Part shown: positions 32,578-39,961 of the stretch, piece after piece
Layout: the number at the start of each line of letters is the position of its first letter
How positions within the stretch are numbered: the stretch's first letter is position 1
Source of the DNA: Bradyrhizobium ottawaense
GTDB lineage: Bacteria; Pseudomonadota; Alphaproteobacteria; Rhizobiales; Xanthobacteraceae
Length of the DNA: 64,000 bases
Direction of reading: 5' to 3'
NCBI RefSeq assembly: GCF_002278135.3
Contig: NZ_CP029425.2
Coordinates: 2,704,001 to 2,768,000, forward strand
The notes under the pieces: model-generated
Database searches by the model: none
What the model saw: the letters and a program-made list of their open reading frames with translations, nothing else
What the model was told of the DNA's origin: nothing
Program-made: the position numbers and the translations under genes

Positions 32578-33489
32578 GTGAAACGCGTGGAACTGGACAA
32601 GAGCCTGAACGTGACTCTACCGTCGCTCGAAAGCCTCCGGCTCGATGGACTGAATGTCGCCGTGATCGGCGGCACCGGCGGGATCGGTCGGGCATTCAGC
32701 CATCAACTCGCAGCCAGGGGCGCGAATGTCCTGGTCGTCGGTCAGACCTTCCGCGACCAGGACATGCCGCGCATCACGTTCATGAAGGCAGATCTGAGCT
32801 CGATGCGGGATGCGCGCCGCATCGGCAGCGCGCTGCCCGCCGGCAAGATGGACATCGTTGTCTTCACGACCGGCATCATGGCAGGCCCCAAACGCGAGGT
32901 GACGGGCGAAGGCATCGAGCGCGACCTTGCCGTCAGCTATCTGAGCCGCCGCGTCATCCTCAACGAGATTGCTCCGCGACTTGGCAAGGACCGCGCCCGG
33001 GCCGACCTGAGGCCCCGCATGTTCGTCATGGGATTTCCGGGGACGGAGCAGAGGGCGAATGTCGACGACCTGAACTCGGAACGAAGCTACAAGCGGTTCG
33101 CCGCACATTCGAACACCGTGGCCGGAAACGAAGTGCTCGTCATCGAGGCGGCCAGCCGCTTTCCCGACGTCGACGTGTTCGGCCTCAACCCCGGTTTCGT
33201 CAAGACCAACATCCGCGCCAATCTGCTCGGGTCGCGCGCGCTGTTCGCCGTCGTGGAATGGCTGACCAGCTTCATGATGGTCGAGCCGGATGCTTATGCC
33301 GAGCGGTTGGTTCCGCTCCTGGTGTCGCGCGATCTCAACGGCCGCAGCGGTGCGATGTTCAATAACAAGGCGGAGGCGATCCTGGCGAGCCCGTCGTCCA
33401 CGGAGCCGTCCTATGCGGCCGCGCTGATGGGGGCCTCCGACAGACTCGTCAGTCGCGCGATGGAAGGTCGAGCGGGGAAGGGTGCATGA
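32578..33489 (+). CDS. Atypical short-chain dehydrogenase/reductase-like protein lacking YxxxK
   Basis: A 303-residue Rossmann-fold protein. The nucleotide-binding motif is VAVIGGTGGIGRAFSHQLAA (TGxxxGxG). DIVVFTTGIM fits the NNAG position. The usual catalytic Tyr-x-x-x-Lys is absent: the aligned stretch is RFAAHSNTVAGNEVLVI, with His and Val instead. Normal SDR substrate chemistry is therefore doubtful, though NAD(P) may still bind. A GTG start at 32578 (after GGAAGG) is proposed; no ATG is suitable. It probably forms an operon with the reductase upstream. Confidence 0.8.
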   Translation: MKRVELDKSLNVTLPSLESLRLDGLNVAVIGGTGGIGRAFSHQLAARGANVLVVGQTFRDQDMPRITFMKADLSSMRDARRIGSALPAGKMDIVVFTTGIMAGPKREVTGEGIERDLAVSYLSRRVILNEIAPRLGKDRARADLRPRMFVMGFPGTEQRANVDDLNSERSYKRFAAHSNTVAGNEVLVIEAASRFPDVDVFGLNPGFVKTNIRANLLGSRALFAVVEWLTSFMMVEPDAYAERLVPLLVSRDLNGRSGAMFNNKAEAILASPSSTEPSYAAALMGASDRLVSRAMEGRAGKGA

Positions 33490-33625
33490 CCGGGCTTTCT
33501 CTCGAGGCCTGCGCGGACAGACCGCCCGATTGTCCTTTACCGTTTAGAAACCATGGCAAATGATCCGAAAATTTTAACGAAACTGCTCGGCTGTCTGCGC
33601 GTCGATTCACTGGAGGGCCCGTCTG

Positions 33626-33793
33626 ATGACAGAGCACCAGTTGAGAGAGCAGGAATGCCAGATCGCGCGTTATCGGCGCTTGGAACGGGAGGTGACGGAT
33701 CCACTTGCCGCGTGCCTGCTTCACGGCATCGTCGAGGAGCTTGAAGCCGAGCTGCGCAAGGAAAGGCCGGATTGGCACGGGCCGCGTGATTAA
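33626..33793 (+). CDS. Small conserved-looking hypothetical protein (55 residues)
   Basis: ATG at 33626 with GGAGGG eight bases upstream, ending TAA at 33793. The product begins MTEHQLREQECQIARYRRLE and is charged and helical throughout, ending DWHGPRD. The pattern (REVTDPLAACLLHGIVEELE) resembles small helical proteins common in Bradyrhizobium. It overlaps other possible short frames; this one has the best ribosome site and codon use. Function is unknown. Confidence 0.65.
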   Translation: MTEHQLREQECQIARYRRLEREVTDPLAACLLHGIVEELEAELRKERPDWHGPRD

Positions 33794-33851
33794 CGGTTTC
33801 TTAGCGCTATCATGCGGATTGTTGTGCGGGAATGCCAGGGAGACTGCTCCC

Positions 33852-34256
33852 ATGTTGAAGGACGGGACATATGCGGCGTGGTACAAGACGCCGCTCGACC
33901 AGGGGACCGGGATCGTCCATGTCGCAGACGGACAGATCTGGGGCCGCGACAGCCTGATGACGTATCATGGCTCGTGCCAGGTCGATGGAGATCGCTTCAC
34001 CGCCACCGTATCAACGAAGCGTCATACCGACGGACGTGCAACGGTCTTCGGCGTGGAAGACGAGCTCACCCTGGATATCGAGGGAAACTGTCCCGGCAAG
34101 ATCGCGACTTACACCGCGACGGCACAACAAGTGCCGGGAATGATCCTCAAGGGCACGCTCATTCTGACCGAACAGCAGCCGCAGGCAAGTGAGCGAACCG
34201 AGCAGTTCCCGGCATTCAATCCCGACAAGCTGCCAAAGCTGCCGAAGCGCCGCTGA
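33852..34256 (+). CDS. GrlR-like protein
   Basis: A 134-residue protein. MLKDGTYAAWYKTPLDQGTG, GIVHVADGQIWGRDSLMTYHG and FTATVSTKRHTDGRATVFG follow the beta-barrel repeat pattern of the GrlR family (known from the negative regulator of the enterocyte-effacement secretion system). No type III secretion genes are in the window, so here it may be a stand-alone small-molecule or regulatory domain. The start at 33852 follows GGGAG; frames upstream are unlikely. The C-terminus is Pro/Lys-rich. Confidence 0.72.
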   Translation: MLKDGTYAAWYKTPLDQGTGIVHVADGQIWGRDSLMTYHGSCQVDGDRFTATVSTKRHTDGRATVFGVEDELTLDIEGNCPGKIATYTATAQQVPGMILKGTLILTEQQPQASERTEQFPAFNPDKLPKLPKRR

Positions 34257-34323
34257 AAATTTTGTATCGCGATGCGTGACGTCAGGGGCCAGCTGACCGG
34301 CTGCTCCAGCGAGGCGAGGGACA

Positions 34324-34899
34324 TCATTTGTCCTCCGGCCAGCCCCGGGCGAGTATCGCGGCTTGTTGCAGGGTGATGCTTCGGACCAGGGGATCCGCAT
34401 GACGGTGCACGAGTTGCCAATCCGTGCCATCCTTGCGGTAGACCTCGGTTACGCGCAACGACCAGTCTTGGGCCGGCAATCCGCCCACTTCGGCCCGCTG
34501 GTGTTCGATCATTGCGAGAACGACGAGCGCGTCCGATGCATGGGTTTGCAAGACCTCGAGCTCGGTTTCGCCTTCCCTGAAGTATCGCGATAGGTCGGCC
34601 AGGCGCTTGGGGCTGGCGTCGAATCCGCGACTGGCAGGCCCGCCGAACGGCTGCATCAACGTGAAATCCGGCGCGATGCGGACGAGCTGGAGCCAGCGAT
34701 CCATGTCGCCACGCATGAACGCGGCATTTTTCGCGCGAGCGCGTTCGACGAGGTTGGCGATCGCGTCGTTTGCGACGGCCTCATCAGCTGAAAGCTGAAC
34801 GGACAGCGGAATTGCAGCCGTGGCGGCCATCATCGAGCGCCGCGACATTTTCTCCTGCCGGTCTGGCCAATTGTTCACACCGGGCGCTCTCTTGGTCAT
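34324..34899 (-). CDS. SnoaL/NTF2-like protein, probably exported
   Basis: A 191-residue protein. After an N-terminal segment (KMSRRSMMAATAAIPLSVQL, Arg-Arg leader of possible Tat type), it has the NTF2-like pattern: IANLVERARAKNAAFMRGDM, then DRWLQLVRIAPDFTLMQPFG and VTEVYRKDGTDWQLVHRHAD. Such domains serve as small-molecule-binding or enzyme folds; the function is open. AGGAGACGTGAA just before 34899 supports this start. It diverges from the LysR gene with 82 bases between them. Confidence 0.82.
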   Translation of the reverse strand: MTKRAPGVNNWPDRQEKMSRRSMMAATAAIPLSVQLSADEAVANDAIANLVERARAKNAAFMRGDMDRWLQLVRIAPDFTLMQPFGGPASRGFDASPKRLADLSRYFREGETELEVLQTHASDALVVLAMIEHQRAEVGGLPAQDWSLRVTEVYRKDGTDWQLVHRHADPLVRSITLQQAAILARGWPEDK

Positions 34900-34981
34900 T
34901 TCACGTCTCCTGATCGAACGACGAATGACCCCATCCATGAGACCTTGATCTTGATGAATCCAGCGATATGATTTCAGCATC

Positions 34982-35935
34982 ATGCTGAACCAAATTGATC
35001 TATCCAGGATCGACCTGAATCTCCTCGTGCTCTTCCGTGTGGTTCTGGAAGAACATCATGTCGCGCGTGCTGCAGGCCGGCTGAGCCTGACGCCGTCGGC
35101 TGTCAGCCATGCGCTTGGCCGGCTCCGCCTCTTGCTGAACGATCCGCTGTTTCTGCGGACGCCGAAGGGCGTCGTTCCAACGGCGCGGGCCTTGGAGCTC
35201 GAGGAGCCCGTGACCGAGATCATCGCGCGCATCGAACAGCTGATCGGCTCGGCTGCACCGTTCGACCCCGCGAAGAGCCGCCGCCGGTTCACGATTGGCG
35301 CCCCCGATGCCGTCCTGGTCTCGACATCCGTTCAGCTCCTGCGATCGATCGCGACTGCGGCCCCCCATATCGACCTCGCCCTGATCCACCTGATGCCTGC
35401 GCCGCGCGGCGGCGCGATCGGGGAGCCCTGGCACCAAAGCCTCGATATGCTCGAAAGACGCGAGCTCGACGTCGCAATGCTGCCGCTGCCGACGGTATCG
35501 CCGCGATTCGAGGCGCGCAGGCTCTACGACGAGGATTTCGTGCTGGCCATGCGCAAGGGACATCCCCTCGCGAAAGCGCCCACCCGTGCTGCATTCTCGC
35601 AGTCACAGCATCTGCTGGTGTCTCTCAGTGGTGAAGCGCGCGGTTTCGTCGATCAGATGTTGGCAAAGCGCGGCCTCGAGCGCCGCATCGCCTTGACCGT
35701 CCCGAATTTCATGATGGCGCTCGTCCAGCTTTCAGGATCTGATCTGATCGCAGCATTGCCGCGCCGATTGGTGGAGCACCACGCCGGCCGTTTCGGCTTG
35801 GTGTTCGTCGAGCTGCCTTTTGCGCGTAAACCGGATGCGATCCGGGCGATCGCAACCAAGGCGGCGATGAGAGACGCCGGCATCGCGTGGCTCATGCAGG
35901 TCGTGGTCAGCGCAATCGGAGCAGGTCGGCCCTAA
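34982..35935 (+). CDS. LysR-family transcriptional regulator (NodD/SyrM-like layout)
   Basis: A 317-residue regulator with N-terminal helix-turn-helix in ARAAGRLSLTPSAVSHALGR and LRLLLNDPLFLRTPKGVVPT. The opening LSRIDLNLLVLFRVVLEEHH is typical of a LysR subgroup including NodD and TrpI-like proteins. The effector domain follows (RRFTIGAPDAVLVSTSVQLL). It diverges from the SnoaL-like gene and likely controls it. The start at 34982 has no strong ribosome site. Confidence 0.93.
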   Translation: MLNQIDLSRIDLNLLVLFRVVLEEHHVARAAGRLSLTPSAVSHALGRLRLLLNDPLFLRTPKGVVPTARALELEEPVTEIIARIEQLIGSAAPFDPAKSRRRFTIGAPDAVLVSTSVQLLRSIATAAPHIDLALIHLMPAPRGGAIGEPWHQSLDMLERRELDVAMLPLPTVSPRFEARRLYDEDFVLAMRKGHPLAKAPTRAAFSQSQHLLVSLSGEARGFVDQMLAKRGLERRIALTVPNFMMALVQLSGSDLIAALPRRLVEHHAGRFGLVFVELPFARKPDAIRAIATKAAMRDAGIAWLMQVVVSAIGAGRP

Positions 35936-36106
35936 AGCCGCCCCTCTGAAGCCGAAAAATATTCATCCGACGCCGAAAAGTGACGGCATTGTGCCTGCCG
36001 CACCGTCTACGTTTGCTGGATCTGGGTCCTCCCGGACGCGCTTCTCAAATGGCCTCGAACTGTTCATTGTGCCGGGCCGAAAACCAAGAGAAGCGGAGCA
36101 GCATCA

Positions 36107-37570
36107 ATGTCGGACAAGGTCTCGCGTCGCCGGTTTGCGAAGCTCGCGGGGTTGTCCGCAGCCGGGGTGACAAATCCGCTTGATCTCGCCGAGGCCAGGC
36201 CGGCATCGCCGCCGCGCGGCGGCAGCGGTTTTCCGGCGGGCTTCGTCTGGGGCACGGCGACCTCGTCCTATCAGGTCGAGGGTGCGGTCAACGAGGACGG
36301 GCGAGGGGCCTCGATCTGGGACAAGTTCGTGCGCATCCCCGGCAAGATCGAGGACGGCACCAATGGTGACCGCGCCAATGAGCATTATCACCGCTACAAG
36401 GAGGATATCGCGCTCATCAAGGCGCTCGGCTGCAAGGCCTATCGCTTCTCGGTGGCCTGGCCGCGGCTGTTTCCGGACGGCGACGGCAAGCCCAACCCGA
36501 AGGGGCTCGACTTCTACAATCGTCTCGTCGACGAGCTCCTGAAGAACGGCATCGAGCCGTGGCTGACGCTGTATCACTGGGATCTGCCGCAATCGCTGCA
36601 GGATCGCTTCGGCGGCTGGCGTTCGACGGAAACCTGCAAGATCTTCGGCGACTACGCCGCCTATGTCGCCGAGCATCTGACTGACCGTGTCAAAAACGTG
36701 TTCACGCTGAACGAGAGCGGCCGCTTCGTGTATTTCGGCTACGGCATCGGCATCGACGCGCCGGGCGTGACGCTGCCGCAGGCCGAGGTCAACCAGATCA
36801 GGCACAACAGCGCGCTAGCGCACGGGCTCGCGGTGCAGGCGGTGCGCGCCCATGGCCGCCGCGGCACCCGAGTGGGGCCGGCCGAGAACATCGATGCCTG
36901 CGCGCCCGCGATCGACACGCCGGAGAACGTCCGTGCCGCGGAGATCGCACTGCGCGAGATGAATGCCGGCTATCTCAACGTCATCATGACGGGCCGCTAC
37001 ACCGACGCCTTCCTGAAATCCGCCGGCCCCAACGCGCCGAAATACACCGATGCGGAGCTGAAGATCATCTCCTCGCCGGTCGATTTCCTCGGCCTCAACA
37101 TCTACGCGCCGCAGAACTATGTGGTGGCCTCCGACCAGGGCGCGGGCTTCATGCCGCTGCCGATCCCGAAATCGTTCCCGCGCATGAACTCGGACTGGCT
37201 GCGCGTCGGGCCGGAGACGCTCTATTGGGTGCCGAAGCTGGCGGCAAAGATCTGGAAGACGGATGCGATCTACATCAGCGAGAACGGCGCCTCCGGCGAC
37301 GACGTCGTCACGCCGGACGGCAAGATCTACGACACCGACCGCATCATGTACCTGCGCAACTATCTCGCCCAGCTCCAGCGCGCCACCGCCGAGGGCGTGC
37401 CGGTCCGCGGCTATTTCCTCTGGAGCCTGATGGACAATTTCGAGTGGGTGTACGGCCTCAACAAGCGCTTCGGGCTGTACCACGTCAATTTCGACACCCA
37501 GGTCCGCACGCCGAAACTCAGCGCCAGCTTCTATCGCAACGTGATCGCGAAGAACGCGGCGGGTGCGTAG
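36107..37570 (+). CDS. Tat-exported family 1 glycoside hydrolase (beta-glucosidase type)
   Basis: A 487-residue GH1 enzyme. The N-terminus SRRRFAKLAGLSAAGVTNPL is a twin-arginine signal, unusual for GH1, which is mostly cytoplasmic. The catalytic domain begins FPAGFVWGTATSSYQVEGAV. The acid/base is E203 in FTLNES (family usually TxNEP); the nucleophile is E392 in YISENGA. Substrate-region motifs WSLMDNFEWVYGLNKRFGLY also match. Aryl/alkyl beta-glucosides are the likely substrates. The ribosome site is GAAGCGGAG. It is preceded by the LysR gene and followed by a thiolase. Confidence 0.93.
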   Translation: MSDKVSRRRFAKLAGLSAAGVTNPLDLAEARPASPPRGGSGFPAGFVWGTATSSYQVEGAVNEDGRGASIWDKFVRIPGKIEDGTNGDRANEHYHRYKEDIALIKALGCKAYRFSVAWPRLFPDGDGKPNPKGLDFYNRLVDELLKNGIEPWLTLYHWDLPQSLQDRFGGWRSTETCKIFGDYAAYVAEHLTDRVKNVFTLNESGRFVYFGYGIGIDAPGVTLPQAEVNQIRHNSALAHGLAVQAVRAHGRRGTRVGPAENIDACAPAIDTPENVRAAEIALREMNAGYLNVIMTGRYTDAFLKSAGPNAPKYTDAELKIISSPVDFLGLNIYAPQNYVVASDQGAGFMPLPIPKSFPRMNSDWLRVGPETLYWVPKLAAKIWKTDAIYISENGASGDDVVTPDGKIYDTDRIMYLRNYLAQLQRATAEGVPVRGYFLWSLMDNFEWVYGLNKRFGLYHVNFDTQVRTPKLSASFYRNVIAKNAAGA

Positions 37571-37574
37571 CTCT

Positions 37575-37745
37575 TCTTGCTCTCCCCGTTCTCACGGGGC
37601 GCGACGAGCTTCGCTCGCGCTGAGAGGGCAGGGGTGAGGGGCTCTATCCGCGAGTCCATCTGCCATCGTCCTTGTTGAAGCTCCCCCTCACCCGAATTTT
37701 CCGCTGCGCGTAAAATCCGATCTCTCCCCGCACGCGGGGAGGGGC
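37575..37745. repeat. Intergenic palindromic repeat
   Basis: A repeat between the glycosidase and the thiolase: GCTCTCCCCGTTCTCACGGG, GCAGGGGTGAGGGGC, then on the other arm CCCCCTCACCCGAATTTTCC and TCTCTCCCCGCACGCGGGGA. The arms share short complementary blocks and resemble those at 14887-15027 and 53318-53461. Boundaries approximate. Confidence 0.75.
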
Positions 37746-37825
37746 GAAGGAATGCCGTGCATTGACTCCCATCTCCCCCTGATTGAAAACGCCTCTCAAC
37801 AACCCACAACAAGAGGACAACGCCA

Positions 37826-39058
37826 ATGACCGATGCACTCATCATCGATGCCTGCCGGACCCCGCGCGGCGTCGGCAAGGCCGGCAAGGGCGCGCTTTCG
37901 GGCATTCATCCGCAGCAGCTCGGTGCCACCGTGCTGCGCGCGCTTGCGGATCGCACCGGCATCGACACCGCCGATGTCGATGACATCGTCTGGGGCTGCA
38001 GCGCGCAGGTCGCGACCCAAAGCGGCGATCTCGGGCGGATGTCGGCGCTCGATGCCGGCTATGACGTGCGCGCCAGCGCCGTGACGCTGGACCGGTTCTG
38101 CGGAAGCGGCATCACCAGCGTCAGCATGGCGGCATCCTCGATCATGGCGGGCGCGGAAGACCTCGTCATCGCCGGCGGTTGCGAGATGATGTCGATGGAA
38201 GGACGCCGCGGCGGCGGCCCGATGATGATGGACGGCGGCAATCTGCGCCTGCGCGCGCGGCATCCGCAATCGCATCAGGGCGTCTGCGCGGATGCGATCG
38301 CGACGCTCGAAGGCATCACGCGAAGGGACGTCGACGCGCTCGGGCTCGAGAGCCAGAAGCGCGCCGCGCACGCAATCGCGAACGGCCACTTCAAGAAGAG
38401 CCTCGTGCCTGTTCACCGCGAGGACGGCAGCCTTGCGCTCGACCACGAGGAATATCCGCGGCCGCAGACGACGATGGAAGGCCTCGGCAGCCTGAAGCCG
38501 GCCTTTCCGGCGATTGCCGACTATGCGCTCGACGACAAGGGCACGACCTATCGCGGCCTGATCCTGCAGAAATATCCTGATCTCGAAATCGACTTCATGC
38601 ACCACGCCGGCAACTCCTCCGGTGTCGTCGACGGCGCCGCCGCGATCCTGCTGGCCTCGCCCGCCTACGCCAGGGCGCACGGCCTCAAAGCCCGCGCCCG
38701 TGTCGTCGCGATGGCCAACATGGGGGACTCCCCGACCCTGATGCTGAACGCGCCGGTGCCGGCGACGCGCAAGGTGCTGGCGAAGGCGGGGCTGACCGTC
38801 GACGACATCGACCTGTTCGAGATCAACGAGGCGTTCGCGGTGGTGGCGGAAAAATACATCCGCGACCTCAAGCTCGATCGCGCCAAGGTCAACGTCAACG
38901 GCGGCTCGATCGCGCTCGGCCATCCCATCGGTGCCACCGGCTCGATCCTGATCGGCACCGTGCTCGACGAGCTCGAACGGCGCGACCTCAAGCGTGGTCT
39001 CGTCACCATGTGCGCCGCCGGCGGGATGGCGCCGGCCATCATCATCGAGCGCATCTAG
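37826..39058 (+). CDS. Thiolase (acetyl-CoA C-acyltransferase family)
   Basis: A 410-residue thiolase. The nucleophile is C92 in DRFCGSGITSV; H366 lies in NGGSIALGHPIGATG; the second Cys C396 is in MCAAGGMAPAII. The opening DALIIDACRTPRGVGKAGKG fits degradative or biosynthetic thiolases. It carries out thiolytic cleavage or Claisen condensation of acyl-CoAs. The start at 37826 has GAGGACAA upstream. It stands alone, with a repeat before it and the HU gene after it, so its pathway cannot be fixed. Confidence 0.95.
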   Translation: MTDALIIDACRTPRGVGKAGKGALSGIHPQQLGATVLRALADRTGIDTADVDDIVWGCSAQVATQSGDLGRMSALDAGYDVRASAVTLDRFCGSGITSVSMAASSIMAGAEDLVIAGGCEMMSMEGRRGGGPMMMDGGNLRLRARHPQSHQGVCADAIATLEGITRRDVDALGLESQKRAAHAIANGHFKKSLVPVHREDGSLALDHEEYPRPQTTMEGLGSLKPAFPAIADYALDDKGTTYRGLILQKYPDLEIDFMHHAGNSSGVVDGAAAILLASPAYARAHGLKARARVVAMANMGDSPTLMLNAPVPATRKVLAKAGLTVDDIDLFEINEAFAVVAEKYIRDLKLDRAKVNVNGGSIALGHPIGATGSILIGTVLDELERRDLKRGLVTMCAAGGMAPAIIIERI

Positions 39059-39414
39059 CGCGAGCGAAGCTCGCCGCGCCCCTGTGGCAATAGGGTGAGG
39101 GAGCAGGTGAGACGCCACAACGCGACGATCCAGCCTTATTTTCCAGGGCGAAACGCACTCCTCCGCGCACAAAGAGGCACCTCGTCGCTTGTCGAAAGCG
39201 GCGAATCAGCTTTAGCAAGGTTGCGTGCGGGCCTTTGAAACAAGGTAAAATCCGCTGCCTGAGGCTTCTCCCGCTCCGGAAGTCGCTAAAAAGCAGGGTT
39301 TTTTGCCGCTGAGGGCCAAAAAAGCCCGTAAAACCGCGACAAAACTGTGCAGAAGGCTATAGGCCTTCGCCGGTTGGTCTAATATGCAACCGGCAACGAA
39401 TCAGAGGAGACACG
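39059..39414. promoter_or_regulatory. Intergenic region carrying the HU-type gene promoter
   Basis: A 356-base gap with no gene seen. The part from about 39285 to 39400 is A/T-richer than the surroundings, with AAAAAGCAGGGTTTTTTGCC and CCAAAAAAGCCCG, as expected for a strong promoter of a DNA-binding protein gene. The ribosome site GAGGAG is at 39403-39408. No operator recognised. Confidence 0.5.
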
Positions 39415-39717
39415 ATGCCAACCCAAATGTCCAAATCGCAGTTGATCGAAAAGATTGCGACCGCCACCGAGCTTTCCAAGCGCGACGTCAAGAACGTCAT
39501 GGAGACGCTGACCGACGTCGGTCACAAGGAGCTCAAGAAGAACGGCCTGTTCCTGGTGCCGGGCTTCGCCAAGTTCGTGGTCATCAAGAAGCCCGCGACC
39601 AAGGCGCGCAAGGGCACCAACCCGTTCACGGGTGAAGAGATGATGTTCAAGGCCAAGCCGGCCCGCAAGATCGTCCGCGCCCGCCCGGTCAAGGCGGCCA
39701 AGGACGCCGTGGGCTAA
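39415..39717 (+). CDS. HU-type DNA-binding protein
   Basis: A 100-residue histone-like protein. QLIEKIATATELSKRDVKNV, LVPGFAKFVVIKKPATKARK and GTNPFTGEEMMFKAKPARKI match the HU/IHF fold (beta-arm with the NPxTGE Pro that intercalates in DNA). The tail (VRARPVKAAKDAVG) is Lys/Arg-rich. The start has AGAGGAGACACG upstream and a terminator follows at once, so it is monocistronic. It bends and compacts DNA. Confidence 0.95.
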   Translation: MPTQMSKSQLIEKIATATELSKRDVKNVMETLTDVGHKELKKNGLFLVPGFAKFVVIKKPATKARKGTNPFTGEEMMFKAKPARKIVRARPVKAAKDAVG

Positions 39718-39723
39718 CAACGC

Positions 39724-39754
39724 AAAGGCCCCCTCGGTCGGAGGGGGCCTTTTG
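39724..39754 (+). terminator. Rho-independent terminator after the HU-type gene
   Basis: Hairpin AAAGGCCCCCTC-GGTCG-GAGGGGGCCTTTT followed by a short T-run. It lies 7 bases after the HU stop and is a strong intrinsic terminator. Confidence 0.93.
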
Positions 39755-39788
39755 ATTGGGGCAGCCGCGAGGGCCTGAGACGGAGGGC

Positions 39789-39956
39789 TCAACCCTTGCG
39801 GCGCTTCACCCGGACCGGAATGGGTTGAAGCCGCGGTCTTGAACCTAGTCCTGGCGCCGCCAGCCCATCGCGAACTCGGTCGATCGCGCGATCGAGCAAC
39901 TGGCGCAGCCGCTGCGTTGTCCGCGAACTCTTCGCTTTCTCCAGCAGTTTCTTCAT
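39789..39956 (-). CDS. Small basic protein downstream of lon (55 residues)
   Basis: ATG at 39956, TGA at 39789. The product begins MKKLLEKAKSSRTTQRLRQL and ends VKRRKG, very rich in Lys and Arg. It starts 5 bases after the lon stop and has GGAG eight bases upstream, so it would be the last gene of the hsp20-lon transcript. No family recognised. The high Arg/Lys content could suggest nucleic-acid binding, but a short frame like this can be spurious. Confidence 0.5.
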   Translation of the reverse strand: MKKLLEKAKSSRTTQRLRQLLDRAIDRVRDGLAAPGLGSRPRLQPIPVRVKRRKG

Positions 39957-39961
39957 CGCAT

